DNA of 64,000 nucleotides from Frigoribacterium sp. ACAM 257 (GTDB taxonomy: Bacteria; Actinomycetota; Actinomycetes; Actinomycetales; Microbacteriaceae). A model generated the notes under the pieces. The model made no database searches, was not told the origin of the DNA, and worked only from the letters and a program-made list of their open reading frames with translations. Shown piece after piece: positions 33,820 through 41,800 of this stretch (its first letter is position 1; each line of letters begins with the position of its first letter). Made by a program: the position numbers and the translations under genes. Location of the stretch: the NCBI RefSeq assembly GCF_007954365.1, contig NZ_VOLO01000006.1:1-64000 (forward strand). Reading direction: 5' to 3'.

Positions 33820-33849
33820 TTTTCTGAGATAACGCATTATCTCAGAAAA
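33820..33849. promoter_or_regulatory. 30-bp palindromic operator of the Fic gene
   Basis: Perfect 13-bp arms (TTTTCTGAGATAA and its complement) flank CGCA. It is strikingly AT-rich for this genome. A further half-site TTCTGAGAT lies at 33863-33871 and CTGAGCTCAG at 33806-33815. Confidence 0.8.
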
Positions 33850-33886
33850 CAAGGTCGTCGCATTCTGAGATCGGCGAGGGCGTTCC

Positions 33887-34291
33887 TCATCGGCGGACCG
33901 CGTCCAGGCGGATCGCGTCCAGGCGGATCGCCCAGCGCAGCCAGAAGTCCGCGACGACCAGGACGAGCCACGCCGTGACCAAGACGTGCGCGAGCGACCC
34001 CAGGTCGAAGACCCACAGACAGGCACAGAACGCGACGCCCGCCACGAGGGCGTCGATCAGCGTCGCCGACCGGACCTCGACGGCGAGCGCCCGCTCGACA
34101 CTGTCCGGATCAGCCGAGCGCATCGCTCGTTCTCGGCGGCGACGGAGCGCGAACGAACCGAGGCACCCCGCGAAGATGACGAGCCCCGAGGCGGCGGCCG
34201 GCAGCCACCGCGACTCCCCCGACGTGCTGGCGAGCCAGGCCGAGGTGCCGATGAGTGCGGCAGCAGCCGCGAGCAAGAAGATCCAGCGCAT
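33887..34291 (-). CDS. membrane protein, unknown function
   Basis: A 134-residue protein with about four hydrophobic helices (signal-like first helix, then GLVIFAGCLGSFAL, ALVAGVAFCACLWVFDL and HVLVTAWLVLVVADFWL). A basic cytoplasmic loop RRRRERAMRS lies between helices 2 and 3. The C-terminus is a duplicated pentapeptide-like IRLDA unit from a 15-bp repeat. GGAGG precedes ATG 34291. No family is recognised. Confidence 0.7.
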   Translation of the reverse strand: MRWIFLLAAAAALIGTSAWLASTSGESRWLPAAASGLVIFAGCLGSFALRRRRERAMRSADPDSVERALAVEVRSATLIDALVAGVAFCACLWVFDLGSLAHVLVTAWLVLVVADFWLRWAIRLDAIRLDAVRR

Positions 34292-34433
34292 GAGGTCGCC
34301 TCCAGGGCGTGAGGTGCAGGAGTTCCTGCTCCTCTCAAGCTAGGCCAGACCACCGACATGTCAATGTCTCATCCGAATGACCCAGAGAGCGGGGTCGCAG
34401 TCCAGGGCCCGGCGTCACCCCTGAGCCAATCCA

Positions 34434-34461
34434 CAACACCTCTTGCGCAACACCTCTTGTG
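34434..34461 (+). repeat. two tandem 14-bp repeats over the ArsR promoter
   Basis: CAACACCTCTTGCG (34434-34447) is followed directly by CAACACCTCTTGTG (34448-34461). The -35 box lies in the end of the first copy, so the repeats are candidate binding sites for the downstream regulator. Confidence 0.7.
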
Positions 34462-34471
34462 CACCTACTGT
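34443..34471 (+). promoter_or_regulatory. promoter TTGCGC-17-TACTGT, leaderless start at 34478
   Basis: -35 TTGCGC (34443-34448), 17-bp spacer and -10 TACTGT (34466-34471), then 6 nt and ATG. One of the clearest leaderless promoters in the window. Confidence 0.75.
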
Positions 34472-34477
34472 TGCCGC

Positions 34478-35107
34478 ATGATCCCCCGCATCACACCGAG
34501 CGACAGCGCACCGAGCGACACCCCCCGCTCCCTCCTCACCGACGCCGCCTCGATGCGGGTGCTGGCCCACCCGACGCGGCTGCGCCTCCTCGGCCTGCTG
34601 CGCGAGCGCGGCCCGCAGACCGCGGCGCAGCTCGGCGACGTGGTCGACGAGGCGCCGGGCACGGTCAGCTACCACCTGTCGAAGCTGGCGTCGATCGACC
34701 TGATCCAGCCGGCCGAGCCGCAGAGCGCCGACCGCCGCGAGCGCTGGTGGCAGGCGACGACGCCGGTCACCTCCTGGGAGCCCGCCGACCTCCTCGACGA
34801 CCCCGACCAGCTCGCCGCGTCGGCCGCGCTGCAGAGGCAGATCGCGCACACCTACGCCGCCCGCTACGTCGAGTACGTCGACGAGTCGCCGACCCTGCCG
34901 CGGGAGTGGGTCGCGGCGGCTGCGTCCGGCGACCGCAGCCTGCGCCTGACGTCGACAGAGCTGGCTGCCCTCCGCGCCGACCTCGAGTCCGTCGTCGCCC
35001 GCTGGCTCGATGCGAGCGCCGCGCACGACCCCGCGGCCGACGACGGGGCCGAGCCGGTCACCGTCGTCTACCAGGCCTACCGCCGCCCAGGAGGCGCGGG
35101 CGCGTGA
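34478..35107 (+). CDS. ArsR/HTH_20-type transcriptional regulator
   Basis: A 209-residue winged-helix regulator. The DNA-binding domain is at residues 22-100 (LAHPTRLRLLGLLRERGPQT, APGTVSYHLSKLASIDLIQP, RWWQATTPVTSW). The C-terminal half is helical and acidic, as in regulators paired with MFS exporters. It overlaps the MFS gene by 4 bp (GTGA), so regulator and transporter are coupled. The start is fixed by the promoter position. Confidence 0.9.
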   Translation: MIPRITPSDSAPSDTPRSLLTDAASMRVLAHPTRLRLLGLLRERGPQTAAQLGDVVDEAPGTVSYHLSKLASIDLIQPAEPQSADRRERWWQATTPVTSWEPADLLDDPDQLAASAALQRQIAHTYAARYVEYVDESPTLPREWVAAAASGDRSLRLTSTELAALRADLESVVARWLDASAAHDPAADDGAEPVTVVYQAYRRPGGAGA

Positions 35108-36582
35108 CCGAGGACGCCCGCGTCGCCGAGTCAGCCGGCCCGACCGGCCCGACCGGCCCGACGAACTCGCCGGGCCAGACGAACTCGACCGGCCCGACGA
35201 ACTCGCCCAGCCCGGCCAGCCCGCGCACCCCGACCCGCGCCTCCCGCACCGCCCTCTCGGCCCTCGTCGCCGCCCACGCGATCTCGCAGACCGGCAACGT
35301 CGTCACGGCGTTCGCGGTCCCCTTCTACGTCTTGGCGCTGGGCGGCTCCGGCGTCGAGATCGGCGTCGCCGCGGCCTTCGCGACGGCGCCCGTCATCATC
35401 GGCGGACCTCTCGGCGGGGTCGTCGTCGACCGCGTCGGCCACCGTCGCGCCGCGATCGTGGCGGACGTCGTGAGCGGCGCCTCCGTGCTGGCGATGCCCG
35501 TGCTGGCGCTGACCGTCGGCCTGCCGTTCTGGGCGCTGCTGGCGCTGGTCTTCGTCGCGGGCCTGCTCGACGCCCCCGGCCAGACCGCGCGTCGGGTGCT
35601 GCTCCCCGGCCTCACCGAGCGCGCCGACATCCGCATCGAGCGGAGCGTCGGCCTGCTCGACGGCTCCGAGCGCTTCGCCAAGCTGATCGGGGCGTCGCTC
35701 GCCGGCCTGCTCGTCGCCGTCGTCGGGCCGATCCCGTCGCTGTTCGTCAACGCCGCGACGTTCGCCGTCTCGGCGGTGCTGACCTGGACGCTGGTGCCTG
35801 GGCCTGATCCGTCCCGTGACGGATCAGCCAGCCCGACGAGCCCCCACCCGGCAGCGCCCGCCGGCGAGCGCGCCGAGGAGCCCGGCAGCCGCAACCGCAC
35901 CCGCACCCGCACCCGCACCGACAGCACCGAACCGGCCCGCGCCTCCTACTGGCAGGACCTCGCCGAGGGAGCCCGCTTCGTCGTCCGCGACCCCCTGATG
36001 CGGCTGATCGTCGCGCTGGTGCTGGTCACCAACCTGCTCGACGCGGCCCGCGGCTCGACCCTGCTGCCCCTCTACGCGAACGACCGTCTAGGAGGCGCGG
36101 CCGCCCTGGGACTGCTGGTCGCGACCATGGGCGGCTGCGCCCTGCTCGGCAACGTGGTGTTCGGCTTCGTCGCGCACCGGGTGCCGAGGCGGATCACCTT
36201 CGCGCTCTGCTTCGCGCTGGCCGGGGGCCCGTCCAGCCTGGCGTTCGCGCTGGGCGCCCCACTGCCCGTGCTGGTCGCCGCTACCGCCCTGTCGGGGCTG
36301 GCGGCGGGGGCGCTCAACCCGATCCTCGCGACGGTCGAGCTCGAGCGGGTGCCCGAGCACCTGCGCGGCCGCGTGTTCGGGCTCCTCAACGCGGGGGCCT
36401 GGGCCGGGGTCCCGTTCGGAGCCCTCCTCGGCGGGGTCGCCGCCGACACGATCGGTCTCACCGTCGCCTTCGGCATCGTCGCGGCGGTCTACGTGGCGGT
36501 GACGCTCACGCCGCTCGCGGGCGGGTCGTGGCGACTGATGGAGCGCGGCGCGGTCCGCCTCGAGACGGGCCGCACGCCCTAG
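35104..36582 (+). CDS. MFS exporter, EntS/MFS_3-like
   Basis: A 492-residue transporter with about 11-12 helices starting near residue 45 (TALSALVAAHAISQTGNVVT). Motif A is GGVVVDRVGHRRA. The 40-residue N-terminus is a Gly-Pro-Thr-Asn-Ser repeat (GPTGPTGPTNSPGQTNS), likely disordered. A central cytoplasmic loop (about residues 240-280) is Arg/Thr-rich with an RTRTRTRT run. Coupling to an ArsR-type regulator suggests induced efflux of a toxic compound or siderophore-like molecule. The substrate is unknown. Confidence 0.9.
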   Translation: MTEDARVAESAGPTGPTGPTNSPGQTNSTGPTNSPSPASPRTPTRASRTALSALVAAHAISQTGNVVTAFAVPFYVLALGGSGVEIGVAAAFATAPVIIGGPLGGVVVDRVGHRRAAIVADVVSGASVLAMPVLALTVGLPFWALLALVFVAGLLDAPGQTARRVLLPGLTERADIRIERSVGLLDGSERFAKLIGASLAGLLVAVVGPIPSLFVNAATFAVSAVLTWTLVPGPDPSRDGSASPTSPHPAAPAGERAEEPGSRNRTRTRTRTDSTEPARASYWQDLAEGARFVVRDPLMRLIVALVLVTNLLDAARGSTLLPLYANDRLGGAAALGLLVATMGGCALLGNVVFGFVAHRVPRRITFALCFALAGGPSSLAFALGAPLPVLVAATALSGLAAGALNPILATVELERVPEHLRGRVFGLLNAGAWAGVPFGALLGGVAADTIGLTVAFGIVAAVYVAVTLTPLAGGSWRLMERGAVRLETGRTP

Positions 36583-36585
36583 CCT
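36580..36585 (+). promoter_or_regulatory. -10 hexamer TAGCCT for a leaderless start at 36592
   Basis: TAGCCT begins inside the stop codon of the MFS gene (TAG 36580-36582); 6 nt later is ATG. The next gene can thus be expressed on its own. Confidence 0.55.
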
Positions 36586-36591
36586 CGGCAC

Positions 36592-37095
36592 ATGAGCATC
36601 GACGACCGGATGAGCACCGACGACTGGGAAGCCCGGGTCGCAGCCCTCTGGGCCGACTCCGACATCGACGACGAGCAGCGGATCACCCTGATGGAGGCGC
36701 TGGCGTCCGCTGCGCCGCACCCGGCCCTGGGCTCGTTCGAGCTGGGCGGCGCCCACGACTCGGGCGGGCAGGAGGCGCAGGCCGACGTCCACTACGCGGC
36801 GGCGACCGCGGCCGGTCTCGACGCCGTCGACCCCACGCGTGCGGCACAGCTGGTGGTGCAGCACGCCTCGACCCTCCGCAACCTCGGCCGGCTCGACGAG
36901 GCGATCGCGATGCTGCGTGACGCTCCCGAGCACCCTGCCACCGGGGCCGCACCGAGGGTGTTCCTCGCGCTCGCCCTGCACAGCGCCGGGCGCGCGGACG
37001 AGGCGCTCCGCGTCGCGATCGAGGCCGTCGAGCCGACCCTGCCGCGGTACCACCGCTCGGTCGCGGCCTACGCGGCCGCCCTGACGGAGCAGTAG
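36592..37095 (+). CDS. tetratricopeptide-repeat-like protein
   Basis: A 167-residue cytoplasmic helical protein resembling the small actinobacterial TPR proteins (WEARVAALWADSDIDD, LGSFELGGAHDSGGQEAQAD, ASTLRNLGRLDEAIAML, LALALHSAGRADEAL). These probably mediate protein contacts; no partner is evident. It follows the MFS gene by 9 bp but has its own promoter-like hexamer. Confidence 0.82.
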   Translation: MSIDDRMSTDDWEARVAALWADSDIDDEQRITLMEALASAAPHPALGSFELGGAHDSGGQEAQADVHYAAATAAGLDAVDPTRAAQLVVQHASTLRNLGRLDEAIAMLRDAPEHPATGAAPRVFLALALHSAGRADEALRVAIEAVEPTLPRYHRSVAAYAAALTEQ

Positions 37096-37150
37096 CGGCC
37101 GCGCGGGCTGTGTCCACGCGCCCGCTCGGGTGCCCACGCGTGTCCCTGTC

Positions 37151-37222
37151 CGTGTCCCGTCTCGTTCCGATCATCACGTCGCATTACGGCGAGACGGGAT
37201 GCTCGGAACAAGACGGGACACG
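37151..37222. repeat. extragenic palindrome, family B copy 1
   Basis: Outer arms of 20 nt (37151-37170 and 37203-37222; CGTGTCCCGTCTCGTTCCGA, one mismatch) flank a 32-nt centre that begins TCATCACGTCG. The same architecture recurs at 48436-48505. It lies 55 bp after the TPR gene. Confidence 0.85.
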
Positions 37223-37373
37223 TTGACGCCACGAGCCGCCGCGTCGTGCCGTGGTTCCGTCGAGGCATCCTCAGCGAACCCGACGGTTCGGTCGCTACTC
37301 TCACGGCACGGCAACACCCGTCGCCCAGAGCGACATCTGCCGAGACCCGCAGAGCACCGACGCTCGCGGACCG

Positions 37374-37417
37374 CACCACACCGGACCACACCGCACCGCA
37401 CCGCACCGCACCGCACC
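37374..37417 (+). repeat. pentanucleotide microsatellite (CACCG units)
   Basis: About eight imperfect to perfect CACCG/ACCGC units lie in the probable 5' leader of the SDR gene, ending 21 bp before its start codon. Confidence 0.8.
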
Positions 37418-37437
37418 CGATGGCAAAGGAGCCACTC

Positions 37438-38181
37438 ATGGACAGACTCACCAGCAAGATCGCCCTCATCAGCGGAGGCGCGCGAGGCATGGGGGCGTCG
37501 CACGCCCGTGCGATCGTGGCCGAGGGAGGCAAGGTCGTCATCGGCGACCTGCTCGACGACGAGGGCCGCGCCCTCGCGGACGAGCTCGGGGACGCCGCCC
37601 GCTACGTGCACCTCGACGTGACGTCGCCCGCCGACTGGGAGGCGGCCGTCGCCACGGCCGTCAGCGAGTTCGGCGGCCTCAACGTGCTCGTGAACAACGC
37701 CGGCATCGTCAACTTCGGCCGCCTCGGCACGTACACGCTCGACCAGTGGAACCTCATCCTCGGCATCAACGTCACGGGAGCCTTCATCGGCATCACCGCG
37801 GCGAAGGAGGCGCTGGTCGCGTCCGCCCCGTCGTCGATCGTCAACATCTCCTCCACCGCAGGGCTGCAGGGCACCACGGCGCTGCACGGCTACGTGGCGT
37901 CGAAGTTCGCCCTCCGCGGCCTGACCAAGTCGGTCGCGCTCGAGCTCGGGGCGGAGAACGTGCGCTCGAACTCGGTGCACCCCGGCGTCATCCGCACCCC
38001 GATGACCGACGGCCTCGAGCTCGGCGACCAGCTCGGCGCCCTGCACCGCATCGGCGAGCCCCAAGAAGTCTCGAACCTGGTGGTCTACCTCGCCAGCGAC
38101 GAGTCCAGCTTCCAGACCGGGGCCGAGTTCGTGATCGACGGCGGCGAGCTCGCCGGCGAGAGCGACAGCGTCAGCGAATAG
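37438..38181 (+). CDS. SDR-family oxidoreductase (3-ketosteroid/3-oxoacyl type)
   Basis: A 247-residue short-chain dehydrogenase. The cofactor motif SGGARGMGAS, NNAG, the catalytic Ser in NISSTAGLQG, YVASK and the C-terminal DGGELAGE are all present, close to 3-alpha(20-beta)-hydroxysteroid dehydrogenase-like members. AAAGGAG lies 7 nt before ATG 37438, preferred over ATG 37420. The substrate is unknown. Confidence 0.92.
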   Translation: MDRLTSKIALISGGARGMGASHARAIVAEGGKVVIGDLLDDEGRALADELGDAARYVHLDVTSPADWEAAVATAVSEFGGLNVLVNNAGIVNFGRLGTYTLDQWNLILGINVTGAFIGITAAKEALVASAPSSIVNISSTAGLQGTTALHGYVASKFALRGLTKSVALELGAENVRSNSVHPGVIRTPMTDGLELGDQLGALHRIGEPQEVSNLVVYLASDESSFQTGAEFVIDGGELAGESDSVSE

Positions 38182-38205
38182 CGCGCATCTGGCGACGCAC
38201 CTCCG

Positions 38206-38247
38206 AGTGGACGATGCACCCCGCGACGACGAGGTGCATCGTCCACT
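38206..38247. terminator. bidirectional hairpin between SDR and LacI genes
   Basis: Perfect 15-bp arms (38206-38220 and 38233-38247; AGTGGACGATGCACC) with a 12-nt loop lie between two convergent stops at 38181 and 38303. Confidence 0.8.
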
Positions 38248-38302
38248 TCGGGGCGCCGGGCCTGCCCGCCGCCCGTCACCTGCCGATCGGACCGCGACGG
38301 GA

Positions 38303-39325
38303 CTAGGCCGAGTCCCGGACGACGAGCCGGACCGGGCCGGCGACGACGCCGGGAGACGGCGCCCCGCCGATGGCGTCGACGAGGTGCTGCGCGGCGGCGC
38401 GTCCGAGCTGCTCGAGTGACATGTCCACGCTCGTGAGCGGCGGTCGCGACTCACGGACGAGCAGGTCCCAGTTGTCGAAGCCGACCACGGAGATGTCGTC
38501 GGGGACGCTGACGCCCTCGTCCCGCAGCGTGTCGACGACGCCGCGCGCGATGTGGTCGCTGCCGCCGATGATGGCGTCCACCGACTCACTGCCCCGCACC
38601 AGGAGGCGAGCGCAGTCGCGCCCCCACCCCTCGCCCCACTGCCCGAAGAGGGACGTCCCCCCGACCAGCTCGAGCCCGGCTGCGGACAGGGCCTGCTGCA
38701 CGCCCACGGCGCGGTCCCGAGCCGCGGCGTACGAGGCCTCGCCGTTGACGAGGGCGATGCGCGTTCGCCCCTTCTCGATCAGGTGCTCGGCGGCCAGCCG
38801 CCCGGCCTGGACGTTGTCGGGCGTGAAGGAGGCGTCGGCCGGGTCGCTGGACGGCGCGTAGACGTAGACGACAGGGACATCCGCGAGCATCGGCACGGGC
38901 GGACGAGGATTCGTCGTGCGCCCCACGATGAGCAGCCCGTCGACCCGACGCGTCAGCAGTGTCTGCAGGTGCAGCTGCTCGCGCAGCGCGTCGTCGCGGG
39001 CGTCGGCGAGCAGCACCGACAACGAGCCCGAGCCGAAGGCGTCCTCGGCGCCGAGCAGCACCGGCAGCACGAAGCGGTTGTCGAGGTCGCTCGTGACCAT
39101 CCCGATCGTGCCGGTCCGGGCCGAGTTCAGCGCCTGTGCGAAGAAGTTGGGCGTGAACGAGAGCGCCGCGGCGGCCTCCTGCACCTTGACCCGGGTCGAC
39201 TCCCGCACCTGCGCCCGGCCGTTCAGGGCCTTGGAGGCGGTCGCGACCGACACCCCGGCGGCCCGGGCGACGTCGGCGAGCGTCACGGGCGCCGTCGTCG
39301 CCTTGCCGCCTCCTGCAGTGGTCAT
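38303..39325 (-). CDS. LacI-family repressor of the arabinoside locus
   Basis: A 340-residue LacI/GalR regulator. The N-terminal helix-turn-helix is VTLADVARAAGVSVATASKA, followed by the hinge region and a periplasmic-binding-like effector domain (TIGMVTSDLDNRFVLPVLLG, ISVVGFDNWD). The start ATG 39325 lies 6 nt after TATTTT on the minus strand and 163 bp from the divergent binding-protein start. Two matching inverted repeats, at 39385 and 44805, lie before the transporter operon and the secreted hydrolase and are its likely operators. The effector is probably an arabinose-containing sugar. Confidence 0.93.
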   Translation of the reverse strand: MTTAGGGKATTAPVTLADVARAAGVSVATASKALNGRAQVRESTRVKVQEAAAALSFTPNFFAQALNSARTGTIGMVTSDLDNRFVLPVLLGAEDAFGSGSLSVLLADARDDALREQLHLQTLLTRRVDGLLIVGRTTNPRPPVPMLADVPVVYVYAPSSDPADASFTPDNVQAGRLAAEHLIEKGRTRIALVNGEASYAAARDRAVGVQQALSAAGLELVGGTSLFGQWGEGWGRDCARLLVRGSESVDAIIGGSDHIARGVVDTLRDEGVSVPDDISVVGFDNWDLLVRESRPPLTSVDMSLEQLGRAAAQHLVDAIGGAPSPGVVAGPVRLVVRDSA

Positions 39326-39331
39326 GCAACG

Positions 39332-39337
39332 AAAATA
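39332..39337 (-). promoter_or_regulatory. -10 hexamer TATTTT for the lacI-type gene
   Basis: TATTTT is followed by 6 nt and ATG on the minus strand; TTGCCC lies 18 bp further upstream as a -35 candidate. Confidence 0.65.
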
Positions 39338-39350
39338 GTTCACAGAGTCA

Positions 39351-39379
39351 TTGACGGGCAACTCATGCGCGTGTAACTT
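39351..39379 (+). promoter_or_regulatory. promoter TTGACG-17-TAACTT of the arabinoside operon
   Basis: TTGACG (39351-39356), a 17-bp spacer and TAACTT (39374-39379) form the most canonical promoter in the window. The start of transcription would fall at about 39386, inside the operator. Confidence 0.8.
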
Positions 39380-39384
39380 CGCAC

Positions 39385-39400
39385 CCGAAACCAGTTTCGG
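39385..39400. promoter_or_regulatory. LacI-type operator 1
   Basis: CCGAAAC-CA-GTTTCGG is a perfect 7-bp inverted repeat of the GAAAC-GTTTC class bound by LacI-family regulators. It covers the predicted transcription start, so binding should block the promoter. Confidence 0.8.
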
Positions 39401-39488
39401 TCTCTTTGCTCTCGACGATGAGCGCCCTGTGCTGCACCTGCCGGGCTCTCCGACAGAGCATCCGCAGCAGTTCAGAGAGGAACCTCCT

Positions 39489-40745
39489 GTGATCTCGTTC
39501 ATCCGCAGCAAGCGCACCGCCGTGGCCGTCGTCGGCCTGGCCGCCGCGTCCCTCGCCCTCACCGGCTGCGCCGGCGGAGCAGGCGGCGGCTCGTCCGACG
39601 CGGCCTCCGGCACCTACACGTTCTGGGACCCGTACCCCCAGTTCGACGACTCCAGTGACTGGGCGAAGCTCATCGAGAAGTGCGGCACGGAGGCGGGAGT
39701 GACGGTCGAGCGCACCGGATACGACACGTCCGACCTCACCAGCAAGGCGCTGCTCGCCGGCCAGCAGGGCAACTCGCCGGACCTCCTGCTCGTCGACAAC
39801 CCGGTCGTCTCGACCCTCGCCGAGGCAGGCCTGCTCACCGACACGGACGAGACGGGTGCCGACACCTCCGACATCGAGGCGAACATCCTGGCTGCGGGCC
39901 AGCTCGACGGGAAGACCTACGGCGTCCCCGTCGGCGCCAACACGCTCGCGCTGTACTACAACAAGGCCGTCCTGGACGCGGCAGGCGTGGACCCCGCGTC
40001 GGTCACCGACTGGGACAGCCTGACCTCCGCCCTCGAGGCGGTGTCCGCCTCGGGCGGCAAGGGCATCACCTTCTCGGGCATCGGGACGGAAGAGGGCAGC
40101 TTCCAGTTCCTGCCCTGGTACTGGGGCTCGGGCGCCGACCTCACCGAGCTCGACTCCGACGACGCCGTCTCGGCGCTGGCCCTCTGGACCGACTGGGTCG
40201 AGAAGGGCTACGCCCCCAACTCGGTGATCAACAACACGCAGACGACGAGCTGGCAGGAGTTCCTGACCGGCGAGTACGCCTTCAGCGAGAACGGCACCTG
40301 GCAGCTCGCCGGCGTCAAGGAGTCGGGCATCGACTACGGCATCATCTCGATCCCCGCCAAGGACGGCGGCGCGGCCCCTGCGCCCACCGGCGGAGAGTTC
40401 CTGACCGTCCCGGTGCAGAGCGACGACGCCCGATACGAGGTGAGCGAGAAGATCCAGTCGTGCCTGACGAGCACCGACAACCTCGTCGCGACCGACACCA
40501 CGCTGTCCTACGTCGCACCCACGAAGGACGCGCAGGCCGAGCAGGTCGCCGCCGATCCCGACCTCGAGCCGTGGGTCACCGCGGTCGCCGACGCCAAGGG
40601 CCGCACCAGCGACGACCTCGGCACCGACTACCCGAAGATCTCGGAGCAGCTCTGGAAGGCCGTGCAGAACAGCCTCAGCGGGTCGTCCGACCCCGAGGCA
40701 GCCCTGCAGGAGGCGCAGCAGGCCGCCGCGTCGGCCACCGAGTAG
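39489..40745 (+). CDS. sugar ABC transporter substrate-binding lipoprotein
   Basis: A 418-residue extracellular binding protein of the carbohydrate (SBP type 1, MalE/UgpB-like) family. The lipobox is LTGC with Cys27. Typical segments are NSPDLLLVDNPVVSTLAE, YGVPVGANTLALYYNKAVLD and AFSENGTWQLAGV. The start GTG 39489 has GAGAGGA upstream. It is first in the operon; the neighbouring GH127 suggests that it binds arabino-oligosaccharides. That specificity is inferred from context. Confidence 0.92.
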   Translation: MISFIRSKRTAVAVVGLAAASLALTGCAGGAGGGSSDAASGTYTFWDPYPQFDDSSDWAKLIEKCGTEAGVTVERTGYDTSDLTSKALLAGQQGNSPDLLLVDNPVVSTLAEAGLLTDTDETGADTSDIEANILAAGQLDGKTYGVPVGANTLALYYNKAVLDAAGVDPASVTDWDSLTSALEAVSASGGKGITFSGIGTEEGSFQFLPWYWGSGADLTELDSDDAVSALALWTDWVEKGYAPNSVINNTQTTSWQEFLTGEYAFSENGTWQLAGVKESGIDYGIISIPAKDGGAAPAPTGGEFLTVPVQSDDARYEVSEKIQSCLTSTDNLVATDTTLSYVAPTKDAQAEQVAADPDLEPWVTAVADAKGRTSDDLGTDYPKISEQLWKAVQNSLSGSSDPEAALQEAQQAAASATE

Positions 40746-40813
40746 TCCCCGCACCGCCACCGCATCACCCCACCCACCGCACCGGGCACCGCCGGACGAC
40801 GAGGAGCAGCACC

Positions 40814-41800
40814 ATGAGCACCGACACGATCGAACGTCGCCAGGCACCGCCCGGGGGGAGGTCGGCCCCGAGCCCCGACCTCCCCGGCGGGGGGCCGCGA
40901 CGCCCGCGACGACGCGGACCGGGGGCCTCCCAGGTCACCGCCTGGGCGTTCCTCGCCCCGGTCGTCGTCTACCTCGCCGTCTTCTACGTCTGGCCGCTGG
41001 TCCGCAACGTCGACCTGTCGACGCACGACTACACGGTGCGGTCGTTCATCGACGGGACCGCGCCCTTCATCGGGCTCGAGAACTTCGCGGACGTCTTCTC
41101 CAGCCCGACCTTCGGGCCGGCGCTGGTGAACACCCTGCTGTTCACGGGCATCTCCATCGCGTTCCAGTTCACGATCGGCATGGCCCTGGCGGTCTTCTTC
41201 TTCCAGAAGTTCCCGCTGTCGTCGACGCTCAGGGCCCTGTTCCTCGTGCCGTGGCTGCTCCCTCTGATCGTCAGCGCCTCCACCTGGTCGTGGATGCTCA
41301 ACAGCGAGAGCGGCGTCGTCAACTCCGTCATCCGCACCCTCGGCGGCGACCAGGTCAACTGGCTCACGTCGCCGCAGTGGGCCCTGACCAGCGTCATCAT
41401 CGCCAACATCTGGATCGGCATCCCGTTCAACCTCGTGATCCTCTACAGCGGGCTGCAGAACATCTCCGGAGACCTCTACGAGGCGGCCGCGCTCGACGGC
41501 GCGAACGGCTGGCAGGTCTTCTGGCGCATCACGTTCCCGCTGCTGCGACCCGTCTCGGCCATCACGATCCTGCTCGGCCTCGTCTACACGCTGAAGGTCT
41601 TCGACATCATCTGGATCATGACGCGCGGCGGGCCCGGCGACGCCTCGACCACCTTCGCCATCTGGTCCTACCAGCTCGGCTTCGGCTCCACCCTCCCCTC
41701 CTTCGGCCCCGCCGCCGCGGTCGGCAACCTGCTGATCGTCATGGCGCTCGTCTGCGGGTTCGTCTACCTGCGCGTGCAGAGGAAGCAGGACCAGTCATGA
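40814..41800 (+). CDS. sugar ABC transporter permease (MalF/UgpA-like)
   Basis: A 328-residue permease with six membrane helices after a 40-residue Pro/Arg-rich cytoplasmic N-terminus. The EAA loop is EAAALDGANGWQVFWRITFP near residue 236. GAGGAG precedes ATG 40814. It overlaps the second permease gene by 4 bp. It should form the channel with that protein, powered by an ATPase encoded elsewhere. Confidence 0.93.
   Translation: MSTDTIERRQAPPGGRSAPSPDLPGGGPRRPRRRGPGASQVTAWAFLAPVVVYLAVFYVWPLVRNVDLSTHDYTVRSFIDGTAPFIGLENFADVFSSPTFGPALVNTLLFTGISIAFQFTIGMALAVFFFQKFPLSSTLRALFLVPWLLPLIVSASTWSWMLNSESGVVNSVIRTLGGDQVNWLTSPQWALTSVIIANIWIGIPFNLVILYSGLQNISGDLYEAAALDGANGWQVFWRITFPLLRPVSAITILLGLVYTLKVFDIIWIMTRGGPGDASTTFAIWSYQLGFGSTLPSFGPAAAVGNLLIVMALVCGFVYLRVQRKQDQS

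Larger units (their letters stand above)
37096..37437. other. spacer with palindrome and pentanucleotide repeats
   Basis: This 342-bp spacer contains the family B palindrome at 37151-37222 and, directly before the SDR ribosome site, about eight pentanucleotide units close to CACCG (37374-37417). I see no gene. Confidence 0.6.
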
